Counted from the stretch's first letter, positions 1-6,698 are shown. The stretch is DNA of 41,419 nt from an uncultured Lachnospiraceae bacterium (GCA_902780465.1 CACZFV010000002.1:1-41419); one strand, 5' to 3'. Notes: generated by a model from the letters alone, not told the origin. Program-made: numbers and translations.

Positions 1-1206
1 GCGCAGCTTGCCGCCATCACCCACGGTCATTCCCTGGGCTATATGCCGGCAGCAGTCCTGGTGCACATCATCAACCGCATCGTGTTCCCGCCGAAAGGCA
101 GTGCGATGACGCTGAAAGAGATCATCCTGGAAGCAAGGAATACGGCGGCGGAGCTCTTTGCGGGAGATCCGCATCTGCCGGAGCTCCTGGCTGTGATCCG
201 CAGCGCGGTGGAGCTCTCTGAAAATGGTCTGGACGATCTTGACAACATCCACCGCCTTGGGGAAGGGTGGGTCGCGGAAGAGACCCTCGGCATTTCCCTG
301 TACTGCGCCCTTCGTCATCAGGTTGATTTCTCGGCGGGGATCATCGCGGCTGTAAACCACAAGGGCGACAGTGACTCGACCGGAGCCGTGACCGGAAATA
401 TTCTCGGTGCTCTGCTGGGATACGATAAGATCGACGGCAAATGGAAGAAGGACCTGGAACTCTCGGATGTTATCCTGGAGATCGCGGACGATCTCTGCCA
501 CGGCTGTCAGATGTCGGAATACAGCCATTACAATGATCCCGAATGGGCAGAGAAATACATGCACATGCACCGTCCGGCCAGACAGAAGCCGGTGGATGAT
601 GAAGGAAACGGGATCCCGGGAACGCCCGTCATCCGCCTGGTGCTGGGCGATATCACAAAGATCTCTGATGTCGACGCGATCGTCAACGCTGCGAACAGAT
701 CGCTGCTTGGCGGAGGCGGCGTCGACGGGGCAATCCACCGGGCGGCCGGTCCGAAGCTTCTGGAAGAGTGCAGGAAGCTGAACGGATGCGAGACCGGGAA
801 AGCAAAGCTCACCGGGGCTTATAATCTCCCCTGCAGATATGTGATCCATACCGTCGGCCCGGTGTGGCGCGGCGGGAAGAATCATGAAGAAGAACTGCTG
901 GCCGGCTGCTACTGGAATTCGCTTCAGACCGCTGTGGATCACAATATCCGGAGCGTCGCGTTTCCGTCCATCTCCACAGGTGTATACAGATTTCCTGTGG
1001 AAAAAGCGGCAGAGATCGCGGTCAGGACGGTGGACCAGTTTGTCGGGGAGCATCCCGGTGTGCTGGATCTCATTGAATGGGTGCTTTTTGACGAGAAGAC
1101 CTATAATGCGTATAAAGAAGCGCTGGACCGGCACGAGGTCAGCAAGGTCATAAACTCAGCGAAGCTGGATGAGATCAACCGGAACCTGAGAGACGGGCTG
1201 CTCTGA
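1..1206 (+). CDS. ADP-ribosylglycohydrolase-macro domain fusion (5' partial)
   Basis: The reading frame is open from base 1, so the N-terminus lies outside the window; 401 codons are visible. The first ~175 residues are the C-terminal half of an ADP-ribosylglycohydrolase (DraG/ARH type): ITHGHSLGYMPAAV, then HKGDSDSTGAVTGN, which carries the acidic Mg-binding residues. After a linker, residues ~205-400 form a macro domain with the ADP-ribose loops IVNAANRSLLGGGGVDGAIH and HTVGPVW. Known chemistry of the two families is removal of ADP-ribose from modified side chains and hydrolysis of ADP-ribosyl esters or O-acetyl-ADP-ribose. Both catalytic signatures look intact, so the protein probably erases ADP-ribosylation in the cytoplasm. 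A start at the ATG at 43 is unlikely because homology continues upstream of it. Confidence 0.9.
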   Translation, partial: AQLAAITHGHSLGYMPAAVLVHIINRIVFPPKGSAMTLKEIILEARNTAAELFAGDPHLPELLAVIRSAVELSENGLDDLDNIHRLGEGWVAEETLGISLYCALRHQVDFSAGIIAAVNHKGDSDSTGAVTGNILGALLGYDKIDGKWKKDLELSDVILEIADDLCHGCQMSEYSHYNDPEWAEKYMHMHRPARQKPVDDEGNGIPGTPVIRLVLGDITKISDVDAIVNAANRSLLGGGGVDGAIHRAAGPKLLEECRKLNGCETGKAKLTGAYNLPCRYVIHTVGPVWRGGKNHEEELLAGCYWNSLQTAVDHNIRSVAFPSISTGVYRFPVEKAAEIAVRTVDQFVGEHPGVLDLIEWVLFDEKTYNAYKEALDRHEVSKVINSAKLDEINRNLRDGLL

Positions 1207-1467
1207 GAATGCCTGTGTTCTGATGAGGGAAAAGACCGGGGCAGTGACGCAGGAAATAGTCACGTTAACGGAAGCCCGCGCAAGGAGAACACAGCAGCTA
1301 TGGTGGAGGCTGCCATCCAGAGAGTGTACTGCATCGGCAAGCCGGCGAAGGCAGACAAGGCGGCCCTGCTGCTGAGTTCCGCTGCCGGAGCATATGATGC
1401 AGCAATCGCGCAGTTCAAGGCATTCACCGGATTTACCGGGATCAAGGCCTTTGCGGCAGCGCTGTAA
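1207..1467 (+). pseudogene. Decayed flavodoxin-like NADPH:FMN reductase remnant
   Basis: Directly after the macro-domain stop, and in the same frame, the translation reads VNGSPRKENTAAMVEA and then CIGKPAKADKAALLLSSAA and AYDAAIAQFKAFTGF, ending in TAA at 1465-1467. These are the N-terminal FMN phosphate-binding loop and C-terminal segments of NADPH-dependent FMN reductases/flavodoxin-like oxidoreductases, but the middle (about 100 residues) is missing. There is no start codon or ribosome binding site placed to produce it. The segment before VNGSPRK looks frameshifted: TCACGTTA in the next frame would give the expected V-T-L. I read it as a gene eroded by several deletions. An apparently intact member of the same broad family is encoded at 28727-29326. 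Confidence 0.6.
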
Positions 1468-1471
1468 GACA

Positions 1472-2656
1472 TCAACAGGACGTAAGTATCGCCCGGAACA
1501 TCTGCACTGCAGCCGGAAGAATGGCGTCGGGGAAGTCGTAGCCTTCTGTATGGAGGGCAGGATAGTCTTCCCCGCTGCCGATGTAGAAGATGGCGCCGGG
1601 ACAGACCTTCGTGTACCAGCCGAAATCCTCGGAGGCGCGCCAGAGTTCCGCCATCTCAATGGGAGGAGCTCCGGTCACAGCGAGGGCGGCCCGGGAAACG
1701 CGGTCGATGCAGGCGTCGTCGTTGACGGTCGCGGGAAAACGGTCGGACTCCGAAAAGGAGACTGTGAGACCGTCCCGGGCGGCAAGCTGCCGCGCTTTTT
1801 CACAGAGGGCGCGGTCCAGCGCATCCATTTCATCTTCGTATTCGGCGCGCTCCGTGACGGAGAGCTCCCCGGTTCCGGGAGCCACGCCGAAATCCTTTGT
1901 CCCGACCTTCAGGTTCACGACAGTCGCGAGCAGCATGCCGCGGTGGGGCCGGGTCAGCAGTTCATCGATATACAGACAAAGCTCCGCCGCTGCACGCGCG
2001 GGGCTTTTTCCATTTTCCGGCGTGCTGGCGTGGGCCGGAGCCCCGGTGAAGGTGACGGTCCTTCCGCCGGAGGCAGGCTGGGTCTGCCCCCGGCGCAGCA
2101 CGACGCGCCCGGACGGATATCCGTTCAGGTTGTGAAAGGCATAGATCTCTTTGATATTTTTTTCGGAAAGCAGGGACGCGCAGACTCCGGCGCCCTCGCC
2201 GGTCTCCTCCGCGTGCTGGAAGATGAGATAAACATCCCGGGGGAGCATCTGGCCGTTCAGGGAGAGGGCCAGGCCGCAGAGCGCCGCGCTGTGTCCGTCG
2301 TGGCCGCAGCGGTGGGAGACGTTGGGATCCTCCGATGCGTAAGGAAGCCCGCAGCTCTCCGGAATGGGCAGAGCGTCCATGTCTGCCCGGAACGCGATGG
2401 GCAGCGCGGAAGATGACGTCGCCGGAGACGGCGCTTTCGTAGACGACGCATCCGCAGATGGCCCCGCCGGGCGGAATGCGTAGAACCAGGCGCCGCGGTC
2501 TTTTACATCAAATTCGGTGTGATCCCGGAGAAACGCCATGAGGAGCTCTTTTGTGTGGTGCTCCGCCCCGGACAGTTCCGCGCGCCGGTGCAGCTCGTGC
2601 CGGAGCGATATAAGCAGCTCCGCGTCTTTTTCGGATAAGCGATATTCTGTGTTCAT
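1472..2656 (-). CDS. M20 family amidohydrolase (M20D-like)
   Basis: A 394-residue M20 metallo-amidohydrolase, of the group that removes acyl groups from amino acids or conjugates such as N-acyl- or indoleacetyl-amino acids. Visible motifs are RHELHRRAE near residue 19, RADMDALP at ~90-97, the metal-binding HRCGHDGH at 115-122, and HAEETGEGA with the catalytic/metal glutamates. Length fits the family. Between residues ~62 and 84 there is a low-complexity insert rich in Pro, Ala, Ser and Thr, just before the first metal-ligand strand, which is unusual. The start is supported by GGAAGG upstream. The stop lies 4 bp from the decayed flavodoxin remnant on the other strand. The exact substrate cannot be read from sequence. 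Confidence 0.85.
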   Translation of the reverse strand: MNTEYRLSEKDAELLISLRHELHRRAELSGAEHHTKELLMAFLRDHTEFDVKDRGAWFYAFRPAGPSADASSTKAPSPATSSSALPIAFRADMDALPIPESCGLPYASEDPNVSHRCGHDGHSAALCGLALSLNGQMLPRDVYLIFQHAEETGEGAGVCASLLSEKNIKEIYAFHNLNGYPSGRVVLRRGQTQPASGGRTVTFTGAPAHASTPENGKSPARAAAELCLYIDELLTRPHRGMLLATVVNLKVGTKDFGVAPGTGELSVTERAEYEDEMDALDRALCEKARQLAARDGLTVSFSESDRFPATVNDDACIDRVSRAALAVTGAPPIEMAELWRASEDFGWYTKVCPGAIFYIGSGEDYPALHTEGYDFPDAILPAAVQMFRAILTSC

Positions 2657-2673
2657 ACAGCCTTCCTTCCTCT

Positions 2674-2747
2674 GGTGCCTGTATCAGCTCATCTGGTGCC
2701 AGGCACCGGGTGTCAGGACTATATTATATCATTTGGCGTCAGGCGCC
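2674..2747. repeat. REP-like palindromes, GGYGYCAGGCRCC type
   Basis: Between the M20 start and the TfoX-N gene there are two 13-bp palindromic units, GGTGCCAGGCACC (2695-2707) and GGCGTCAGGCGCC (2735-2747). Partial copies lie at 2674-2680 and 2709-2717 (GGTGTCAGG). The two full units differ by paired changes that preserve the hairpin. The same core recurs inverted as GGTGCCTGACAC(C) at 3719 and 3757, on the far side of the TfoX-N/DUF523 gene pair. Repeats with this core are, from general knowledge, found dispersed in many bacterial genomes and resemble REP elements moved by RAYT-type (IS200-like) transposases. No transposase is present in this window. Confidence 0.6.
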
Positions 2748-2809
2748 GTGAATGCTTTATCTCAGTGGGGACCGGGGATCTCGCGGAAGATGAGAAATGC
2801 ATCGATACC

Positions 2810-3118
2810 ATGTATAAATGCGTAAAAATATTTGTCCTTGAACAGCTTTCCGGACTTCTGGAGATCTCCCACAGGGCAATGATGGGCGAGTATGTTCTCT
2901 ACTACCGCGGCAGAGTGATCGGAGGGATCTATGATGACCGTCTGCTGCTGAAGCTCACGAAGGCGGCGGAAGAAATGATCCCCGATGCGGAAAAGGAGAC
3001 CCCCTATGAAGGGGCGAAAGAAATGCTCCTGGTGGATGTGGATGACAGGGAGACCATGACGCGGCTGATCGAGGCCATGTATCCGGAACTGCCGGAGCCG
3101 AAGAAAAGAAAGAAGTAG
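2810..3118 (+). CDS. TfoX N-terminal domain protein, altered N-terminus
   Basis: A 102-residue protein matching the TfoX N-terminal domain family in its core: VLEQLSGLLEISHRAMMGEY, LYYRGRVIGGIYDDRLLLK, EGAKEMLLV, then a Lys-rich tail (PEPKKRKK). Family members usually begin with about ten residues (MxSxKEYLxY-) leading into VLEQLSG. Here they are replaced by MYKCVKIF, and no good ribosome binding site precedes ATG 2810. The frame stays open upstream to 2675, through the REP-like repeats, so the original 5' end may have been lost by rearrangement. The family's biochemical role is not settled; full-length TfoX regulates competence in gammaproteobacteria, which should not be assumed here. It may be a poorly translated remnant. 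Confidence 0.7.
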   Translation: MYKCVKIFVLEQLSGLLEISHRAMMGEYVLYYRGRVIGGIYDDRLLLKLTKAAEEMIPDAEKETPYEGAKEMLLVDVDDRETMTRLIEAMYPELPEPKKRKK

Positions 3119-3155
3119 GAAAGAAACAGACAGCACTATTTGTGCGGGAATGAAA

Positions 3156-3230
3156 TAACGCCGGACATCAGAAAACGATCTGATGCCCGGCATTGCTGAC
3201 TGATGTCCGGTCTGATTGACTCCGGCGTTA
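3156..3230. terminator. Nested inverted repeats between convergent genes
   Basis: A perfect 10-bp inverted repeat (TAACGCCGGA at 3156-3165, TCCGGCGTTA at 3221-3230) encloses a second set. CCGGACATCAG (3161-3171) can pair perfectly with CTGATGTCCGG (3200-3210), or with CTGATGCCCGG (3180-3190) with one A.C mismatch that becomes G.U in the opposite transcript. It fills the gap between the TfoX-N and DUF523 stop codons, so a bidirectional terminator is the simplest reading. No good T-run follows on either strand. Confidence 0.5.
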
Positions 3231-3235
3231 CTGAT

Positions 3236-3655
3236 CTACGGAAGATCCTCGACGTCGATACACTGGAATCCATTCTTCATCAAAAGCTCCGCTGTCACCC
3301 CGGAACCCTCTGTCAGCTTCCCGGAAAACGTCCCGTCATAGCGCTGTTTCACTCCACAGCTGGGGCTTCTGGACTGCAGAACGATGAGATCCGGCTGCTC
3401 ACGCATGGCAACATCCAGACATTTCGCCGCACCGGCGCGGAACTCCTGGTCCACGCCCCTTCCTTCCTTTGTCATGACCACACCGTTGCAGATCTCGCAG
3501 GGTGTGCGGGGCGTCGGAAGCCCGCCCATCTGTTCCGGGCATACAAGGATGACTTCATTCTCCTCCATCAGCCGGAGGACCTTTTCGTTCCGGTTGTTGC
3601 CGCCGTTGTATTTGCAGTTCTCGCCCGTCAGGCAGGCGCTGACCATGATCTTCAT
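3236..3655 (-). CDS. DUF523 family protein
   Basis: A 139-residue DUF523 (YbbK-type) protein. It begins MKIMVSACLTGENCKYNGG, and the family's conserved cysteine motifs follow: CPEQMGGLPTPRTPCEI and LQSRSPSCGV. The regularly placed cysteines suggest metal or Fe-S binding, but the family's function is not established. The start at 3655 is preferred over upstream in-frame ATGs because homology begins there and a GGGGG ribosome binding site lies ~8 bp before it. It is transcribed toward the TfoX-N gene, and its upstream region is the repeat block at 3700-3768. Confidence 0.85.
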   Translation of the reverse strand: MKIMVSACLTGENCKYNGGNNRNEKVLRLMEENEVILVCPEQMGGLPTPRTPCEICNGVVMTKEGRGVDQEFRAGAAKCLDVAMREQPDLIVLQSRSPSCGVKQRYDGTFSGKLTEGSGVTAELLMKNGFQCIDVEDLP

Positions 3656-3699
3656 CTTTGTACCCCCGGATATCGTTAGTTTTCCCTTCATATTATAAT

Positions 3700-3768
3700 A
3701 TCTTAGCAGCATCTTAACGGTGCCTGACACTGAAGAAATCTTAGCAGCATCTTAACGGTGCCTGACAC
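3700..3768. repeat. 31-bp direct repeat ending in REP-like core
   Basis: Two perfect 31-bp copies, 3700-3730 and 3738-3768, are separated by 7 bp. Each contains an internal doublet (ATCTTA twice) and ends in GGTGCCTGACAC, the inverse of the palindromes at 2695-2747. The pair lies between the divergent DUF523 and 3822 genes. Two copies and a 7-bp gap do not make a CRISPR array; local duplication of a repeat insertion is more likely. Confidence 0.8.
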
Positions 3769-3792
3769 CGATGGTGACACCAATGGTATAAT
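3762..3792 (+). promoter_or_regulatory. Putative promoter built on the repeat
   Basis: TATAAT at 3787-3792 is preceded, 19 bp upstream, by CTGACA at 3762-3767, which is part of the REP-like core of the second repeat copy. It would start transcription about 20-25 bp before the ATG at 3822. The 19-bp spacer is slightly long, so the -35 assignment is tentative. Confidence 0.45.
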
Positions 3793-3821
3793 AAAGGCAA
3801 AAGAATCAAGAGGGAAGGGTC

Positions 3822-4244
3822 ATGACATCTGACAGGATCTTATACTATGATGACGAGTTTATCAGAAAATTTGAGAAGCTGAGGGACGTGATCGATGCGG
3901 GGGACAGGCGTTATCTGCACAGGTTTCTGATCGACAATTTTGGCTTTATATTTGAGGCCTTCCAGTATTATGCAAAGCAGGGCGCTGAGGGGAATGTACC
4001 GGAGTTTGAGGAAGCTGACGAGGAGACGAAGCGCGAGCTGATGCGGCCGCTTTCCTACAGGCAGTACCGGATGATAGAAAGAGCTTTTTCTGTCCTGGAG
4101 GAGGAAGAGGAGCTGGTCATCGCGTCGGTCTGGGACTTTCTGCATGATAATGGGGGCATCTATAAGAAAAGGGTCATGAGTCCGGCGGAGGTGAGCGGCT
4201 GTTCTCTGATACTGGAACAGGTCTTCTGCTGCCTGGCACAATGA
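3822..4244 (+). CDS. Hypothetical acidic protein, 140 aa
   Basis: I do not recognise this family. The protein is 140 residues, acidic and predicted helical, with no signal peptide or membrane segment. The N-terminal third carries many aromatic and charged residues (YYDDEFIRKF, FGFIFEAFQYY). A Glu-rich stretch follows around residue 63, then EEEEEL near residue 92, and a C-terminus with paired cysteines (VFCCLAQ). A GAGGGAAGGG ribosome binding site sits just before the ATG, and the promoter candidate at 3762-3792 is in position. The gene lies 31 bp ahead of the AlkZ-related gene in the same direction, so the two may be co-transcribed. Confidence 0.7.
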   Translation: MTSDRILYYDDEFIRKFEKLRDVIDAGDRRYLHRFLIDNFGFIFEAFQYYAKQGAEGNVPEFEEADEETKRELMRPLSYRQYRMIERAFSVLEEEEELVIASVWDFLHDNGGIYKKRVMSPAEVSGCSLILEQVFCCLAQ

Positions 4245-4275
4245 TCAGGGATATAAGTAAAGGTGGTGTATGTGA

Positions 4276-4998
4276 ATGGCTAACGAGGGCGGCGAATGGA
4301 TCATGAAGGGCCTGGACTGGGATGATCCGTACAGGATCCGTTCCTGGCGCGAGCTGATCAGCTGGATCAATGAAGTCGGCTTTCTGCCGCTTTTTGCCAA
4401 CGAAGTGCCGGGTTTTTCCGCAGAGGAGCATGTTTCTCCGCTTTTCTGGTGGACCGGAGATCCGGAGCAGGATCCCTGGGAGTGGCGCGAGATCATTCCC
4501 GCGACTGGTGAAGTGGCATACGGAAAGTTCTTCAATAACAAGACCGGGTTCATTTCCCGGGAGTGGTTTCCCCGTTTTGCCAATGCCCGCCGGGACGGTT
4601 ATGATTTTGACGCGGCCTGGGACGACGCGCTGATACAGCGCCGGTACAAAGCGATCATGGATATCTGTGAGGACGGCGGCATGCATCCGGGCTATGAACT
4701 GAAACCGGCAGCGGGATTCGGCAAGGAGGGTTATAAAAACTTTGACGGATGCATGACACAGCTGCAGATGCAGACGTACCTGATCATCCGGAAGTTTGAG
4801 AGGCGGAGGAACAGGCGCGGGCAGAGCTACGGCATGGCGGTCTCTTTTTATCAGAAGCCGGAGGAGCTCTGGGGCTACGAACATGTAACGAGCGCGTATA
4901 AGGAAGAGCCGGAACTTTCCGCGGAGCGGATCATCGCAAGAGCAAAAGAACAGTTCCCGGGGGCGTCCGATGAGGCGGTCCGGAGAGTTTTACGATAA
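4276..4998 (+). CDS. AlkZ-related protein
   Basis: A 240-residue soluble protein resembling sequences annotated as AlkZ-related in Clostridia. Hallmarks are INEVGFLPLFANEVPGFSAE, WWTGDPEQDPWEWREII, YGKFFNNKTGFISREWFP and RRDGYDFDAAWDD. AlkZ/YcaQ proteins are winged-helix DNA glycosylases that unhook crosslinks. This shorter relative lacks an obvious QxQ-type catalytic motif, so a glycosylase activity should not be assumed. Trp and Arg are abundant, and the C-terminal ~80 residues are basic (KFERRRNRRGQ). An AAAGGTGG site lies about 10 bp before ATG 4276; ATG 4303 is an alternative start. A small CxxC protein follows 38 bp downstream. Confidence 0.6.
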   Translation: MANEGGEWIMKGLDWDDPYRIRSWRELISWINEVGFLPLFANEVPGFSAEEHVSPLFWWTGDPEQDPWEWREIIPATGEVAYGKFFNNKTGFISREWFPRFANARRDGYDFDAAWDDALIQRRYKAIMDICEDGGMHPGYELKPAAGFGKEGYKNFDGCMTQLQMQTYLIIRKFERRRNRRGQSYGMAVSFYQKPEELWGYEHVTSAYKEEPELSAERIIARAKEQFPGASDEAVRRVLR

Positions 4999-5036
4999 GG
5001 CTTCCGGCAGCATTTCGGATATACAGGAGGATCCGT

Positions 5037-5276
5037 ATGAAAAACTTCTTTCAGTTATTCTCCCGCAGGAACGAAGAGCCGGTGAAGAAGCATTATGACC
5101 CGGAAAAACAAAAACCTGCTATCCGGTGCAGTATCTGCACCGGCGAGCAGGTGGCAGGGTTCCAGGATCTGAAGACAGGGAAATTTCTGGAGATCCAGCT
5201 GCTCCGGAGACCGGAAGACCTGGAACAGTTTAAGAAAGAGTACGGCATTGCGGAGGATCCGAAGAAATTCTATTGA
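5037..5276 (+). CDS. Small conserved CxxC protein, 79 aa
   Basis: A 79-residue protein with a strong AGGAGG ribosome binding site. The N-terminal 20 residues are basic. The core reads RCSICTGEQVAGFQDLKTGK, with one CxxC pair, and the C-terminus is FKKEYGIAEDPKKFY. I recall similar short proteins in Clostridia carrying unreliable dehydrogenase labels; at this size it cannot be an enzyme of that kind. No partner cysteines are visible, so metal binding would need a dimer, or the pair may be redox-active. Its 3' end overlaps, antisense, the end of the possible membrane reading frame at 5230-5610. Confidence 0.65.
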   Translation: MKNFFQLFSRRNEEPVKKHYDPEKQKPAIRCSICTGEQVAGFQDLKTGKFLEIQLLRRPEDLEQFKKEYGIAEDPKKFY

Positions 5277-5610
5277 TTTTACTGTGTGCCGCGAATGCAG
5301 AGACAGAATAACAGACGCAGGCAGCGATTATTGCATTGATGCTGCTGATTCCATGGTGCACAAAGTTGCCGATGAGAGCACCGGCCGCAACGACCATCGG
5401 CGCTTTTCTGACGCCGGTGATATCGGAAAGTCCGGTATCACTTCCGATATAAGCAAGAAGGCCGACATAGCACGAAAGGATCGCTCCTCCGGCAGCAACA
5501 GCGATAAGAAAACCCGTCAGATCCTCCAATATCTGTTTTAGTGAAAAGTTTTCAGAAAAAAACAGCGCCCTGGGAAGATCTTCTTCCAGGAACGCTGTGA
5601 GAGAGGGCAT
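5230..5610 (-). pseudogene. Possible remnant of a two-helix membrane protein
   Basis: The 336-bp stretch 5277-5612 has no clear gene. On the minus strand an open frame encodes two strongly hydrophobic segments: TGFLIAVAAGGAILSCYVGL and APMVVAAGALIGNFV followed by SSINAIIAACVCYSVSAF. This composition is not typical of a chance antisense frame. The only ATG (5610) is immediately after the stop of the cell-wall-binding gene, has no ribosome binding site, and the frame first runs through that gene's terminator. The last ~15 residues are antisense to the CxxC protein. I read it as the body of a small membrane protein gene that lost its start, or a chance frame. Confidence 0.3.
5555..5597 (-). terminator. 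Rho-independent terminator of the cell-wall-binding gene
   Basis: On the minus strand a stem with arms CAGCG..CCTGG and CCAGG(G)CGCTG is followed by seven or more T residues (A-run at 5555-5561 on the plus strand). It begins 16 bp after the stop of the gene at 5613-6242. Confidence 0.75.
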
Positions 5611-5612
5611 TA

Positions 5613-6242
5613 TTAGCAGAAGCACTCTCCGTTTGCGTTGATGACGTAGCCGCCGATGGTCGTATTCTTCACCATCGCGCCGTCGGGACCAACATAGTAC
5701 CAGAGATGCTCGTTGGTGGTGTGGCGGACCCACTGGCTCGTTCTCATATTGCCGTTATTGTCGAAGCTGTACCACTTTCCGTTGACCTGCTCCCAGCAGT
5801 TGGTTGCGTAGGAGCCGTTCTGTCTTCTGTATTTCCAGGTGCCGTTCATATTCTGCCAGCCGCCCAGATCATTGGTGACTCTGCCGTTTCCGCTTGTACG
5901 GCGGCTTCTGCTTCTGCTGCTGGAGCTGGAGCTGGAGTGTCTTCTGGAACTGGAGCTGCTTCTGGAGGAAGAATTCCCGATGTAGTAAAGATTATCATCG
6001 TCGGAATCGTAGTAAGTGACGTTTCCGCGGCGGTCGACTTCGCCGAAGTTGCCGTCTTCATCCATCCAGGAATAGGAGTTCTTTCTGAAATTGTAGTAAT
6101 CAATGGAGCCATCATCGTAGACAGTATAAACGCCGTCATCATCGAACTCGCTCCAGATTTCGGATGCTGCAAAGCTGGTAATGCTCATTGCTGCCATCAT
6201 AACGCCTGCCGTAACTGCCGCCACAAGATTTCTGATCTTCAT
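5613..6242 (-). CDS. Secreted cell-wall-binding repeat protein with Ser-rich linker
   Basis: A 209-residue exported protein. Residues 1-26 form a signal peptide (MKIRNLVAAVTAGVMM...SFAAS). Residues ~27-90 are a Tyr/Asp-rich region of short D-G turns (DDGVYTVYDDGSIDYYNF, DEDGNF, DRRGNVTYYDSDDD). A Ser/Arg linker follows (~91-117). The C-terminal ~90 residues contain choline-binding-type cell-wall repeats (NGKWYSFDNNGNMRTSQWV, WYYVGPDGAMVKN) and end in CFC. No catalytic domain is visible, so it is probably a structural or adhesive surface protein anchored through cell-wall polymers. GAGAGGG lies before the ATG, and a promoter resembling that of the 13098-13808 lipoprotein gene lies at 6313-6345. 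Confidence 0.85.
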   Translation of the reverse strand: MKIRNLVAAVTAGVMMAAMSITSFAASEIWSEFDDDGVYTVYDDGSIDYYNFRKNSYSWMDEDGNFGEVDRRGNVTYYDSDDDNLYYIGNSSSRSSSSSRRHSSSSSSSRSRSRRTSGNGRVTNDLGGWQNMNGTWKYRRQNGSYATNCWEQVNGKWYSFDNNGNMRTSQWVRHTTNEHLWYYVGPDGAMVKNTTIGGYVINANGECFC

Positions 6243-6312
6243 TTTTTCCCTCTCTTATATCTTTGTTTTTCTTTTTTCGGCTCTGCCGTAGTTGTTTTTG
6301 TTTTATGGGCTT

Positions 6313-6345
6313 AGTATAGCAGGGGATTTATCATAGAAATGTCAC
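6313..6345 (-). promoter_or_regulatory. Putative regulated promoter, GTGACA-N21-TATACT
   Basis: Read on the minus strand, GTGACA (6345-6340) is followed 21 bp later by TATACT (6318-6313), with TAAATC between them. The same three blocks with the same overall spacing occur upstream of the lipoprotein gene at 13098-13808. A 21-bp gap is too long for an ordinary -35/-10 pair, so GTGACA is better read as an activator half-site. Confidence 0.45.
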
Positions 6346-6434
6346 TCGTACCGGCATATATCTTCGGGTCGGCCAATTTCATTTCCAGGAACCAGTCAGC
6401 CCCGGACGGCTGTTTTCAGGAAAGGTTTTCTGTT

Positions 6435-6698
6435 ATGATTCAGAGTATCAGGAAGAATTCTGCGGAGGAACAGGAATTGAAAAAAGCAGTGTTTGCAGCG
6501 GGGATCATTCTGATCATTGGAGCGCTGGTGTGTTTCGGACTGAGTCTGTTTTTTAATCACATTGCTTTATCTGTGATGGATGCATCTAATGAATTTATTC
6601 ATAACGCATTTACGCGTGCGATGATCTTCAGAAACTGCGGGATCGGGCTGGCTGCCGCGGGCATCGTGTGCCTTGTGATCCGATTTCTGAAGTTCTGA
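6435..6698 (+). CDS. Small two-helix membrane protein, 87 aa
   Basis: An 87-residue protein with a short charged N-terminus (SIRKNSAEEQELKKA) and two predicted membrane helices: AGIILIIGALVCFGLSLFF and GIGLAAAGIVCLVIRFL. I do not recognise a family. The start at 6435 is chosen over 6339 because AGGAAAGG lies 8-12 bp before it and the upstream extension is low quality. It lies 80 bp ahead of the lipoprotein gene in the same direction, with a GC-rich hairpin between them. Confidence 0.6.
   Translation: MIQSIRKNSAEEQELKKAVFAAGIILIIGALVCFGLSLFFNHIALSVMDASNEFIHNAFTRAMIFRNCGIGLAAAGIVCLVIRFLKF

Noticed and set aside
2675..2809. N-terminal extension of the TfoX-N protein
   Set aside because: It translates the REP-like palindromes, has no ribosome site and matches nothing in the family.
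3700..3768. Possible minimal CRISPR
   Set aside because: Only two copies with a 7-bp gap, and no cas gene in the window.
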